From Neocallimastix lanati (nom. inval.) (Eukaryota; Neocallimastigomycota; Neocallimastigomycetes; Neocallimastigales; Neocallimastigaceae): 64,000 bases of DNA. Under the pieces are notes generated by a model that searched no databases, had not been told where the DNA came from, and saw nothing but the letters and a program-made list of their open reading frames with translations. The first letter of the stretch is position 1. The number at the start of each line of letters is the position of its first letter. Of this stretch, positions 50,725-63,372 are shown one piece after another. The stretch is from positions 702,001 to 766,000 of the forward strand of contig JACVTC010000032.1 of NCBI GenBank assembly GCA_016946835.1, written 5' to 3'. The translations under genes were made by a program, and so were the position numbers.

Positions 50725-51068
50725 TTATTTATTTATTTATCTATTTTTTATTTTTAATACTTTTTTTTTTTTTTTATCTTATATCATACCATCTTTTAAT
50801 TATTAATAAAATTATTTCAAAAAATAAAAAAAAAAAAAAAATAAATATAAAAATAAAAAATAAAAAAAAAAAAAATAAAATAAAATAAAATAAAATAAAA
50901 TAAAAAATGAAAATATATATATATATAATAAAAATAAATATATTTTATAATTAGCTTCATCGGTCCAATAGTGACTATTTTATTTTGAGTTATTAAAATA
51001 TTTAAAAAAAACTTCTATTTAAAAGAGTTTCAGGTCTAATAATTGGTTGTTTTTAGTTTTTTTTTTTC
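50108..51068. other. Intergenic, simple sequence
   Basis: A/T homopolymers and (AAAAT)n/(TTA)n tracts (50700-50725, 50873-50906). No gene seen. Confidence 0.6.
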
Positions 51069-54000
51069 TTTAATTTATTTATTTTATTTTATTTTATTTT
51101 ATTTTATTTTATTTTATTTTATTTTATTTTATTTTATTTTATTTTATTTTATTTTATTTTATTTTATTTTATTTTATTTTATTCAATCTGTACTTTATAT
51201 TTAATATTCTACTATTTATTTTATTTTATTTTATTTTATTTTATTTTATTTTATTTTATTCAATCTGTACTTTATATTTAATATTCTACTATTTATTTTA
51301 TTTTATTTTATTTTATTTTATTTTATTTTATTTTATTTTATTCAATCTGTACTTATATTTATATTCTACTATTTATTTTATTTTATTTTATTTTATTTTA
51401 TTTTATTTTATTTTATTTTATTTTATTTTATTCAATCTGTACTTTATATTTAATATTCTACTATTTATTTTATTTTATTTTATTTTATTTTATTTTATTT
51501 TATTTTATTCAATCTGTACTTTATATTTAATATTCTACTATTTATTTTATTTTATTTTATTTTATTTTATTCAATCTGTACTTTATATTTAATATTCTAC
51601 TATTTATTTTATTTTATTTTATTTTATTTTATTCAATCTGTACTTTATATTTAATATTCTACTATTTATTTTATTTTATTTTATTTTATTTTATTTTATT
51701 CAATCTGTACTTTATATTTAATATTCTACTATTTATTTTATTTTATTTTATTTTATTTTATTCAATCTGTACTTTATATTTAATATTCTACTATTTATTT
51801 TATTTTATTTTATTCAATCTGTACTTTATATTTAATATAATATTCTACTATTTATTTTATTTTATTTTATTTTATTTTATTTTATTTTATTTTATTTTAT
51901 TTTATTTTATTTTATTTTATTTTATTTTATTTTATTTTATTTTATTTTATTCAATCTGTACTCTATATTCATATTCTACTATTTATTTTATTTTATTTTA
52001 TTTTATTTTATTTTATTTTATTCAATCTGTACTTTATATTTAATATTCTACTATTTATTTTATTTTATTTTATTTTATTTTATTTTATTTTATTTTATTT
52101 TATTTTATTTTATTTTATTTTATTTTATTTTATTTTATTTTATTTTATATACTTGTACTTTTATATTGTTACATTCAATATTTATTTTATTTTATTTTAT
52201 TTTATTTTATTTTATTCAATCTGTACTTTATATTTAATATTCTACTATTTATTTTATTTTATTTTATTTTATTTTATTTTATTTTATTCAATCTGTACTT
52301 TATATTTAATATTCTACTATTTATTTTATTTTATTTTATTTTATTTTATTTTATTTTATTTTATTTTATTCAATCTGTACTTTATATTTAATATTCTACT
52401 ATTTATTTTATTTTATTTTATTTTATTTTATTTTATTTTATTTTATTTTATTTTATTTTATATTATTTTATTTTATATTATTTTATTTTATTTTATTTTA
52501 TTTTATTTTATTTTATTTTATTTTATTTTATTTTATTTTATATACTTGTACTTTTATATTGTTACATTCAATATTTATTTTATTTTATTTTATTTTATTT
52601 TATTCAATCTGTACTTTATATTAAATATTCTACTATTTATTTTATTTTATTTTATTTTATATACTTGTACTTTTATATTGTTACATTCAATATTTATTTT
52701 ATTTTATTTTATTTTATTTTATTTTATTTTATTTTATTTTATTTTATTTTATTTTATTTTATTTTATTTTATTTTATTTTATTTTATTTTATTTTATTTT
52801 ATTTTATTTTATTTTATTTTATTTTATTTTATTTTATTTTATTTTATTTTATTTTATTTTATTTTATATACTTGTACTTTTATATTGTTACATTCAATAT
52901 TTATTTTATTTTATTTTATTTTATTTTATTCAATCTGTACTTTATATTAAATATTCTACTATTTATTTTATTTTATTTTATTTTATTTTATTTTATTTTA
53001 TTTTATATACTTGTACTTTTATATTGTTACATTCAATATTTATTTTATTTTATTTTATTTTATTTTATTTTATTTTATTTTATTTTATTTTATTTTATTT
53101 TATTTTATTTTATTTTATTTTATTTTATTTTATTTTATTTTATTTTATTTTATTTTATTTTATTTTATTTTATTTTATTTTATTTTATTTTATTTTATTT
53201 TATTTTATTCAATCTGTACTTTATATTCATATTTCTACTATTTATTTTATTTTATTTTATTCAATCTGTACTTTATATTCATATTTCTACTATTTATTTT
53301 ATTTTATTTTATTCAATCTGTACTTTATATTCATATTTCTACTATTTATTTTATTTTATTTTATTCAATCTGTACTTTATATTCATATTTCTACTATTTA
53401 TTTTATTTTATTTTATTCAATCTGTACTTTATATTCATATTTCTACTATTTATTTTATTTTATTTTATTCAATCTGTACTTTATATTCATATTTCTACTA
53501 TTTATTTTATTTTATTTTATTCAATCTGTACTTTATATTCATATTTCTACTATTTATTTTATTTTATTTTATTTTATTTTATTTTATTTTATTCAATCTG
53601 TACTTTATATTTAATATTCTACTATTTATTTTATTTTATTTTATTTTATTTTATTTTATTTTATTTTATTTTATTCAATCTGTACTTTATATTCATATTT
53701 CTACTATTTATTTTATTTTATTTTATTTTATTTTATTTTATTTTATTCAATCTGTACTTTATATTCATATTTCTACTATTTATTTTATTTTATTTTATTC
53801 AATCTGTACTTTATATTCATATTTCTACTATTTATTTTATATTATTTTATTCAATCTGTACTTTATATTCATATTTCTACTATTTATTTTATTTTATTTT
53901 ATTCAATCTGTACTTTATATTCATATTTCTACTATTTATTTTATTTTATTTTATTTTATTTTATTCAATCTGTACTTTATATTCATATTTCTACTATTTA

Positions 54001-55200
54001 TTTTATTTTATTTTATTTTATTTTATTCAATCTGTACTTTATATTCATATTTCTACTATTTATTTTATTTTATTTTATTCAATCTGTACTTTATATTCAT
54101 ATTTCTACTATTTATTTTATTTTATTTTATTTTATTTTATTTTATTCAATCTGTACTTTATATTCATATTTCTACTATTTATTTTATTTTATTTTATTTT
54201 ATTTTATTCAATCTGTACTTTATATTTAATATTCTACTATTTATTTTATTTTATTTTATTTTATTTTATTTTATTCAATCTGTACTTTATATTTAATATT
54301 CTACTATTTATTTTATTTTATTTTATTTTATTTTATTCAATCTGTACTTTATATTTAATATTCTACTATTTATTTTATTTTATTTTATTTTATTTTATTC
54401 AATCTGTACTTTATATTTAATATTCTACTATTTATTTTATTTTATTTTATTTTATTTTATTCAATCTGTACTTTATATTTAATATTCTACTATTTATTTT
54501 ATTTTATTTTATTTTATTTTATTTTATTTTATTTTATTTTATTTTATTTTATTTTATTTTATTTTATTCAATTTGTACTTTATATTTATATTCTAATAAT
54601 TATTTTATTTTATTTTATATTATTTTATTTTATTTTATTTTATTTTATTTTATTTTATTTTATTTTATTTTATTTTATTTTATTTTATTCAATCTGTACT
54701 TTATATTCATATTTCTACTATTTATTTTATTTTATTTTATTTTATTTTATTTTATTTTATTTTATTTTATTTTATTTTATTTTATTTTATTTTATTTTAT
54801 TTTATTTTATTTTATTTTATTTTATTTTATTTTATTTTATTTTATTTTATTTTATTTTATTTTATTTTATTTTATTTTATTTTATTTTATTTTATTTTAT
54901 TTTATTTTATTTTATTTTATTTTATTTTATTTTATTTTATTTTATTTTATTTTATTTTATTTTATTTTATTTTATTTTATTTTATTTTATTTTATTTTAT
55001 TTTATTTTATTTTATTTTATTTTATTTTATTTTATTCAATCTGTACTCTATATTCATATTCTACTATTTATTTTATTTAATTCAATCTGTACTTTATATT
55101 TATATTCTACTATTTATTTTATTTTATTCAATCTGTACTTTATATTTATATTCTACTATTTATTTTATTTTATTCAATCTGTACTTTATATTTATATTCT
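51069..55200. repeat. 4.1-kb composite minisatellite: TTTTA pentamers with a recurring spacer of about 36 bp
   Basis: (TTTTA)n tracts of 2 to more than 60 units are punctuated by roughly 45 copies of a spacer starting TTCAATCTGTACTTTATATT and ending CTACTATTTA. Three spacer types cluster regionally. Type A has ..TTTAATATTC.. (most of 51180-52640 and again 54210-54495). Type B has ..TTCATATTTC.. (53215-54190). Type C is ATACTTGTACTTTTATATTG and ends CATTCAATATTTA (five copies, about 52147-53040). A pure TTTTA run of about 300 bp lies at 54725-55033. The very long open frames across it (up to 543 codons) are repeat artefacts. Regional clustering indicates expansion by unequal exchange or slippage. 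Confidence 0.95.
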
Positions 55201-55489
55201 CCTAATGATATGAACTGTTTTTCCAGGTCCATTGAGGGTTGATGGAAAAGGAATAGCTTCTATCAAATGTATCTAATTACAGTTTTCTGTAATTCTGATG
55301 ATAGTCGATGGTTATCTTTTCTTAAGTGGCTTCTAATACAAAGAAAGAAAATTTGGAATATAGGAAGAATCCGAAAAGCGAACCTGATGTTTTATATTGT
55401 TTTAAACTGAATATATAGAAACAATGGAGTTGTATAACTAATAAATGTTATGTAGTTTTCTATATATTATTATTATTATAAAGAATATG

Positions 55490-55524
<35 letters not shown>

Positions 55525-55990
55525 GCATTAGTTTATATATCTATTTATCAATAATATTATTTAAACTCATGTAGCTATTGTAAAAAAATGGAAATGTAGA
55601 GAATTAATTTACTCCAAAGCTTGTGTATAAGACTTTATTTAACAGATATGAATCATTTTATAGTGTTTCTCTTACTAACATTTTATTTGCCTTTATATTT
55701 TAGTTAATGTATAATTATTCTACAGAAAATTGTTACGTTATAAAGCTTTACTAATTTAAAAGAATATAGTTATTCAAAAAAAAAAAAAAAAAAAAAAAAG
55801 ATTATTTATTTTAACAAAATATATAAGTTGTTTATTTTAATTAAATAATTGACAAATATAACATAAAGAAAAAAATTCATATTATTTTAATTATTTTTTT
55901 TTTAATTATTTTTTTTGTTTATATTTATGTTTATATTTATATTTCTTAGTTTTTTAATATTCTAGATTATATTAGTTTTAATTTTATTAA
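55201..55990. other. Less AT-rich unique segment after the array, then simple sequence
   Basis: 55201-55420 has near-normal base composition (TTCCAGGTCCATTGAGGGTT, then GATGATAGTCGATGG) but no long open frame; one frame reads SDDSRWLSFLKWLLIQRKKI. It may be a transposon or gene remnant. 55421-55990 is AT-rich with T and A runs. Confidence 0.45.
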
Positions 55991-56029
55991 TTAATAAATT
56001 ATTATTCATTATGGAAAAGATATTTCACA

Positions 56030-57210
56030 GGGGGGGAGGTTCTCGTTGCTATGGAGCATCTATTAGCAACACAAAGTTTATTTTTATCTGTGGTATGCCC
56101 TCATGTACCAATGCTTAAATGAAGGAATTTATTCATTCTAGACTCAAAAAAAAAAAAAGTTCAAGTATAATATTTTGTCAACAAAAAGAATTACTAAATT
56201 CAATGATAGTTTCTTCAGGATTAAAGCATCCATTCCAAATTTCGACCATGTAAAATTTGTAAAAAAAAGTATTTGAAGAAGCAGTATCAGGAGTTAAAAA
56301 TTTTTCAAATTGTAGATATTCCAAATGGAATCATAAGGTTTCTTTTCAGCGTTCAAAGCAAAAATTAATATCTAATAGCACATTCAATAATACAAACTCA
56401 GTAAATCTTGGTTCAACTAATTTAATAAATGATAATTAAATGGCAATCATGATCAGGTATAGAAGAATTGTCAACAAAATAAGCACTTTAATATTTTATC
56501 CAGTATACTTGGGTTGATTAATGTATGATTAATATCTGAAGAATATCTACCTCTAATCTATGAAAAAGGTGAAGCATTAATCAGAAGAATAAAACCTGTT
56601 ACAAAGGTTACTGTCTGTTAATTTATCTTGTAAATCAGCGGTACTAATGCTAAAGTCTCCAAGAAGAATAGATGAATGATTAGTGAATGATTAGTGTGAT
56701 TCTGATGCCATATGAAAAGTGTAATGAGTGTTTCTTAGTGGAAAGATAGACATTACCTACAGAACACATAGAGTGATTCCCATAGATTATAGGTTGTTAA
56801 AGAAACAAGATGAGTATAGGAATTATCTTCAAGAGCTGTATGACATGAGACATGATACCTCAAGATATAAACCTCTGCAGCCTGACCCATTTAGATCCAT
56901 TCTTTTCTGGAAATATTTGTAGTTGGGAGGTGTTACTTTACAAGGATATCTAGTATCTCAATACTCACAATATACCTAATCTTAATTCTCAAAATCCAAT
57001 TTTACATTCAAACACAGAAAAGTTTTCTTTTCTTCTTAATGGGAATACTAATGAATGGAATTTTATGAAAAAAAGATAGTATTGAGTGCTTCAACACAAT
57101 TTTTAAACCATTATTTCTATGTTTTCAGGAAAGAGGTAATGGTACCAAGGACCATAAACCACTCATAGTTCTATTGCAAGAAAACTACCACAGATGAATC
57201 ACTTTTGTTA
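56030..57210. mobile_element. Scrambled transposon-like remains including a LINE endonuclease fragment (minus strand)
   Basis: About 1.2 kb of markedly lower AT content with no intact gene. On the minus strand around 56600-56690 one frame reads HSSILLGDFSISTADLQDKL. This resembles the ILxGDFN motif of the endonuclease (EEP fold) of non-LTR retrotransposons, with the usual Asn replaced by Ser. Just upstream in minus-strand order, GNVYLSTKK (about 56740) recalls the preceding VYLP motif. On the plus strand 56728-56922 is open and reads DYRLLKKQDEYRNYLQELYD, which I cannot identify and which may be a separate fragment. Stops and frame breaks are everywhere. Confidence 0.4.
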
Positions 57211-57254
57211 CCAAAAAAATATATATATATAATATTAAAAACGAAAATTTTTGA

Positions 57255-57260
57255 AAAAAA

Positions 57261-57314
<54 letters not shown>

Positions 57315-57412
57315 ATATTATAAATATAATGAAATATTTTGAAAAAAAAAAAATATATATATATAATTATTATAAATATAATGAAATATTTTGAAAAAAA
57401 AAAAAAAAAAAA
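57255..57412. repeat. Poly(A)/(TA)n repeat with duplicated ATAATGAAATATTTTG unit
   Basis: A run then (TA)n then TAAATATAATGAAATATTTT, the last unit present twice (57319-57350 and 57368-57392), each followed by an A run. Confidence 0.75.
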
Positions 57413-57435
57413 GAGGTATTTTTAATAATTATTTC

Positions 57436-58380
57436 AGCTGTAACAAGTACAGCGACTAAATGTGGACCAGGTTATGATTCCGAGGAAAAATAATAAATAC
57501 TATTCAAAAAAACAGTCATTATGATATGGCCAGTTTCTAGTTTCTATTGTGGTTATGGCCTATGTAACTTATTCTACTGGAACCCCAGGTGGTAGTCCTA
57601 GTAACAGTAACAGTAGCACTCTACCAATTTCAACCAATAGTAAATGTATTAAAAATCAATGGTTAATAAAAATTGTACTTCTACATATGGCTACTGTGGG
57701 TGCATTCGATTCTCCTGATGGTTTAGTTTGTCAAAATTGAATTACTTGGTAAATGTTATAGATGATCAAAAGTGCTAACTACTACTTCAATTACTTCAAC
57801 TACTTCAACTACTTCAACTACTACTATTTCAACACTACCTTTACACATTATAATACTATTACTACGATCACTAAGACAACAGTAGTAACTAGTACAAGTG
57901 AAAGTAAAGGAATCATTTTCAATAGCAACGAATGGTAAATTTGATAAAAAAAATAGATGACCAAATGTTCACACATCATCCATGTTGTTTGAAAAAAAAA
58001 AAAAAAAAAAATGAATACAGTGATGTTAATGACACTCCATTGTTTCGATCAAATTTAGACACTGTTATGAAAGGAAGATAGTGAAACAACATAGAATATC
58101 AATAGTAAGTAAGTAATAAATGAAATTCACATCCAAACCAAAAAAAAAAAAAAAAAAAAAAAAAAACTTGATAAAAAAGGTACTGAATTAGAAATGTGAA
58201 AAATTGAAAGATATCCTCTCTATATATATATACTTATTAGTAAGAAAGCAGAGTTTAATGTGAATACAATCGCCTTTACAGACGGACATGATAATAAAGA
58301 AAATGGTTAGGACATTAAATAAACTTGGGCTTTAACGTCTTATGTATGTGGAGTGTAAATACTTTAGATTGGAGAAAAAA
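57436..58380 (+). pseudogene. Decayed paralogue of the CBM18-NodB chitin deacetylase
   Basis: Same strand as the intact gene at 48410-50107. 57439-57480 reads AVTSTATKCGPGYDSEEK and then TAA TAA, matching the first CBM18 start (AARCGPGYGSCESGK). 57618-57710 reads LPISTNSKC..KNQ and, in shifting frames, TSTYGYCG, like LPTSTNGKC and TSSDHCG. A Thr/Ser linker relic (ACTTCAACT repeats) lies at 57779-57830. 58170-58210 reads LDKKGTELEM then a stop, near KLEDALYEIIGKKP. 58345-58372 reads SVNTLDW, like WNVDTLDW. The catalytic SFDDGP and SHTWSH segments are not found, and stops, shifts and inserted A/TA runs are numerous, so no product is expected. Confidence 0.75.
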
Positions 58381-58564
58381 AAAAAGGTTTAATTATTATA
58401 ATTATAAAAAAAAAATAGAATAAAATAATTTTTTTAATACTATTTTATCTACAGTATATATATATTATAAATATTTTAAATCGTATATATATATATTAAT
58501 AAATCATCATATAACAGACAATCTTTTTTTTATATATTTATGTATATAAATCGACCAACCAAAC

Positions 58565-58595
<31 letters not shown>

Positions 58596-59056
58596 GAAAA
58601 TAAAAATGAATATATAAATAAATAAAATAAATTAAAAAAAAAAAAAATAAAATAAAAAAAAAAATACCCAAATATTACCTATATCTATATAATTTATTTA
58701 TATATAAATATTTTTATTATATTTTATATTTTATAAATTTATCTTACTAAAAAACAACAAACAAGCACAAAACCAAAAACAAAAAAAAAAATTAATTAAA
58801 ATTTTGGTTCATTTTTTTTTTAGTTGATATATTGTATTTAATTTTTTTCCTTTTCCTTTTTTTTTTTTTTTTTTTTTTTAGATACAAGATAATTTATAGG
58901 TAGTTACTTATTATTAATTATTATCTATTATTAATAATGAATGAATTGAATTTTTATTTTCTTAATCTTTAATAATTAATATAATAAGTAATTTGTAATA
59001 GAAAATAAAATAGTTTTCAGAAGAATCCTATAATCCTTTATTATTTAATAATAATA

Positions 59057-59091
<35 letters not shown>

Positions 59092-60395
59092 AATAATTTA
59101 TATATTTTTCTTTTATATCTTATTTAAAAATAAGAATGGAATAAAATAAAAATGAAATTAAATTTTCTTATAATAAGATAAAAGATAACTACTAATAATA
59201 ATAAATAAAATAGAAATGAAATGAAATGAAACGAAATAAAAAAAAAAAAAATTAATTACAATAAATAAAAATAATAATTAGTTTAATTTTCAAAAAATAT
59301 TATGACATATTCTATAAATCCTTTGGGTAAAAATTATTAATATTTAACAATAATAATATTAACAATAATAATAATAATAATAATTATAATTAATATAATA
59401 TATACTACTAATTATTATTTTAAATTTTAATTAAAAAATTAACATAATTATTTATTATAATTTTTTATTTATTTAATTATTTAATTATTTATTTATTTTT
59501 AATTATTTTAATTATTTATTTATTTTTTATTTATTTTTAATTAATTAATTATTTTAATTAATTAATTATTATTTATTTATTTTTAATTATTTATTTATTT
59601 TTAATTATTTATTTATTTATTTATTTTTAATTATTTATTTATTTTTAATTATTTATTTATTTTTAATTATTTATTTATTTATTTGATACTTTTAAACAAA
59701 AAAAAAAAAAAAAAAAAAAAAAAAATAGAAAATTAATATATCTTGGTTCAAACTTTTAAAAATAAAGTTTTATATATTTTTATATATTAAGAAGGTTTTG
59801 TAGTAGTTATATTATTTTTAATTATATTCAATGATTTTCAATTATTAAAGATTCATAGTGTTTTTAAATATTCATAATAATGTTTAATATCAAATATTAT
59901 GGTAATAGATAGTAGTAATTATTAGAATATAATTATAAACCCTAAATTCCTGACACTTTAATAATTCAAAAGATCTTAATTTTATATATGTAAAAAAAAA
60001 AAAAATAAATTACACCTTTATATAAAAAAATAATAGATAATACAGCTAATAATAAATAAAAAAGAAATAAAATAAAATAAGATAATAAAAATAAAAGATA
60101 AAAGAAAACCATTACAATAAATAAAAATAAAAATAAAGATGGTTATTATTTTCAAAAAGTTTTTATGTTGTATTCTATAAAACTTTAATTATTTTTAATA
60201 TGAACTAATAATTATTTAAAAAATTTTATTAAAATATAAATTACATTTTATTTATTTATATATTTATTTAATCATATATTTATTTTCTATTATCTTTTAT
60301 TCTAATATTTTTTATCCAATACATTAAATTCATTGAAGAATTCACTCAAATGAATAATATAATATGATAAATATAATTATTATTATTATTTACTA

Positions 60396-60427
<32 letters not shown>

Positions 60428-60667
60428 TTATAGCATGAAAAGGTTATTTTTTTTATTTATATAAAAATAAAATAAAATTCAACAAATGTAAAAAAAAAAA
60501 TTACTTAATAAAATGTATAAATTAATTTTTATTTATTATTTATACAAAAAAAAATAATAAATAAAAATTAATTTATATATATTATTAAGTAGAATATTTT
60601 ATTAAATTTTTGAATATATATACATATTTTTTAATTTATTTATGTTAATTATTATATTTTATGATAA
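58381..60667. other. Intergenic, simple sequence
   Basis: No gene seen. Many A runs (58565-58593, 59060-59090, 59698-59725) and a TTATTTATTTTTAATTA minisatellite of about 17 bp at 59460-59690. Confidence 0.6.
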
Positions 60668-60825
60668 AGAATTACTAACACTAGTTTGTATCCAAATAAA
60701 ATGCTTTTATATTAATACATTGTGGCTTATACATTAATAATATTATATGTTTCAATACATTTAAAACTATATTTGTTAGAATATGTAAAGTATATATCAC
60801 ATATTCTAACAAATAGTTTTAATTG
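60668..60825. repeat. Empty paralogous copy of the SINE target locus
   Basis: Matches both flanks of the SINE at 44064-44622 in order (AAATGCTTTTATATTAATACATTGTGGCTTATA, here cited as two adjoining pieces, then ATATGTTTCAATACATT and CATATTCTAACA), but contains neither the SINE nor the duplicated target. Confidence 0.65.
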
Positions 60826-63340
60826 ATATTATTTATAATGAATAAATGAATAAATAAATTTTAATATATTAAAAATGTTTTTCATATATTAAAAATATTT
60901 AAACCTTTTATGAGAATTTAAAATGAATTTAAAAAATTTCTTTTTTATTTAACCTATTTATTAATATATTGATATATTTATATTTATATATTGATATATT
61001 TATATTTATATATTGATATATTTATATATATTGATATATTTATTTATATTTATATTTATATTTATGCATTTTATTTATTATAAAGAAGTAAAAAGAATTT
61101 GTTTTATATATATATGGTTTATATAAATCTAATATATATTATTTATATGTAGATATAAATATTTTAAAAAAATATATAATTAATTGTTGATTCATAAGTT
61201 ACATAATAATTGTAATTAATATAAATTATAAAATTTTATATATTTATATATTCATTTATTTAGAGTGGATATATATATATAATAATTGATTATTTACTCA
61301 TAAAATATTGTAACCAGTAAGTGGGTTTACTATTGAAACCATTTTAAATGGTTCTGTTATAAAAAGAATTACCAGTACTTAATAGAGTTAAATATCTTAA
61401 CGAAAACTGAAATTATTAACAAATGAAAAGTGACCAATAATACTAATTCTTCATATAATGAATTATAAAAAAAAAAAAATAAAATAAAAATGAAAATATA
61501 TAAAATGAAATTTCTCAATGGATTAAACAAACAAACAAACAAAAAGTTTAGTAATTATTATTATTGATCTATGTTAGATATATAAAATTAACAGTCATTC
61601 CTATATTCTAAACATATTTTTCATATAATATGGTATGTATTTAATAGATAAAGATTCCAAATATATATATATTTTTTTTATTCTTATCCATCAATATTTA
61701 TAAATATATATATATATATATTTTTTTTTTTTATTGCTATTAATTTTAACTATTAATAAATAAAAATAAAATAATTATATTCAATTAAATACTATAGAAA
61801 TACAATATAAATATATAAATGATACTATTAAATTTTGAAAGAATCCTTTGTTCATATATAAAAGAAAAAAAGAATAATAAAAAAATTTTTGATTCAAATA
61901 CCAATAAATCATTTTGTTATAAAATAAAGTTAAAAAAAATATATATATTATTTATAATTCATTGTATTACGTCATACTATTAACAAATAATATGTTACTA
62001 TTATAAATAATTATTATAGATACTATACAAGAATAGTAAATAAATAAAAGGAAAAAGATGAATAAATATATTAATATTATAAAGTATGTAGTATATAATT
62101 TATATATTATTAGTATTATATAGTATATATTAAGATTGCATATGATTATGATTACATGTATGAGAATTATGGAGCAATAAATTTACCAAATATGATAAAA
62201 CAAATAAAATTTTTTAATAATAGTGTCATATATTATCTTTATAAAGAAATATATGAATATAATAAAATAAATGAAAAATCATTATAAATATAAATATACG
62301 AAGTTTAATTTAAAAAATAAATTCTCCAATTGTTATGATTAATAGTTTAGATTTAATTAATTAATAAATAAATAATTAAAAATAAATAAATAAATAATAA
62401 AAATAAAAAATAAATAAATAGATAAATAAATAAATAATTATAAATAATAATAAAAAATTTTTTTTAATTTTTTTTCTTAATGCTTATTAACTAAATAATA
62501 ACACGACCATTTCATAATCATGATATCCAATTAATCTTTATATCTTCAATAAAAACAAAAATCCAAAAGAAAAATATATATATTATATATTTTTAAGTAG
62601 TTTCTTTTTTTTTTATTCTATTAATATTGACATTTTATTCATAGAAAAAAAAAAAAGGAGGGGAAATCGAATTCTGTTTTTCCGTTATGTTATGGCTTTT
62701 TTTTTTTTTTTAAAAAAAAAAAGATAAATAAGAAATGTTTTTTTTTATACATTTATTTATAGTTGAATATAAAAAATAAATAAATAAATAAAGATTGAAT
62801 TATAAATTTATATATATATATTTATTTTATTTATTTTTATATATTTTAATACTTTATACTATTTATTATTAATACAATTACACACCTAATATTTATAATT
62901 TATTTCAAATAATTTATTCTATTATTCATTATTTATTTATTATTTATTAATTATTATTTTCTATCAATTATCTATCTATTATTTATTATTCAATTATTTA
63001 TTATTCAATTATTTATTATTCAATTATTTATTATTCCAATATTGATTATTTATTATTTTTTGAATTACTCTTTTTTTTTTTTGATTTTTATATATATATT
63101 TTCAAATAAATTGGATAATAAACAATTAATATTATTAATACCCCATAAATATTTTTTTCAATGATTATTATTAATTAATAAATAAATGAATGAATAAATA
63201 ACCTATTTTATAATTTTTTATAGTTTTTTTTTATGCATACAATAATTATTATATTCATTTGCAATTTATTTATTTATTTGTATTTTCTAATGTGCTGTAT
63301 CAAATTTTTATTTTATTAAAAGATTGACCTATTCATTAAC

Positions 63341-63372
<32 letters not shown>

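Noticed and set aside
52153-54420. Very long open frames (up to 543 codons) of Phe/Ile/Leu/Tyr
   Set aside because: They are translations of the (TTTTA)n composite minisatellite; all three forward frames stay open in the same way and no gene features exist.
61336-61355. 20-bp near-perfect palindrome as a regulatory site
   Set aside because: Short palindromes are frequent in sequence this AT-rich, and there is no gene nearby to regulate.
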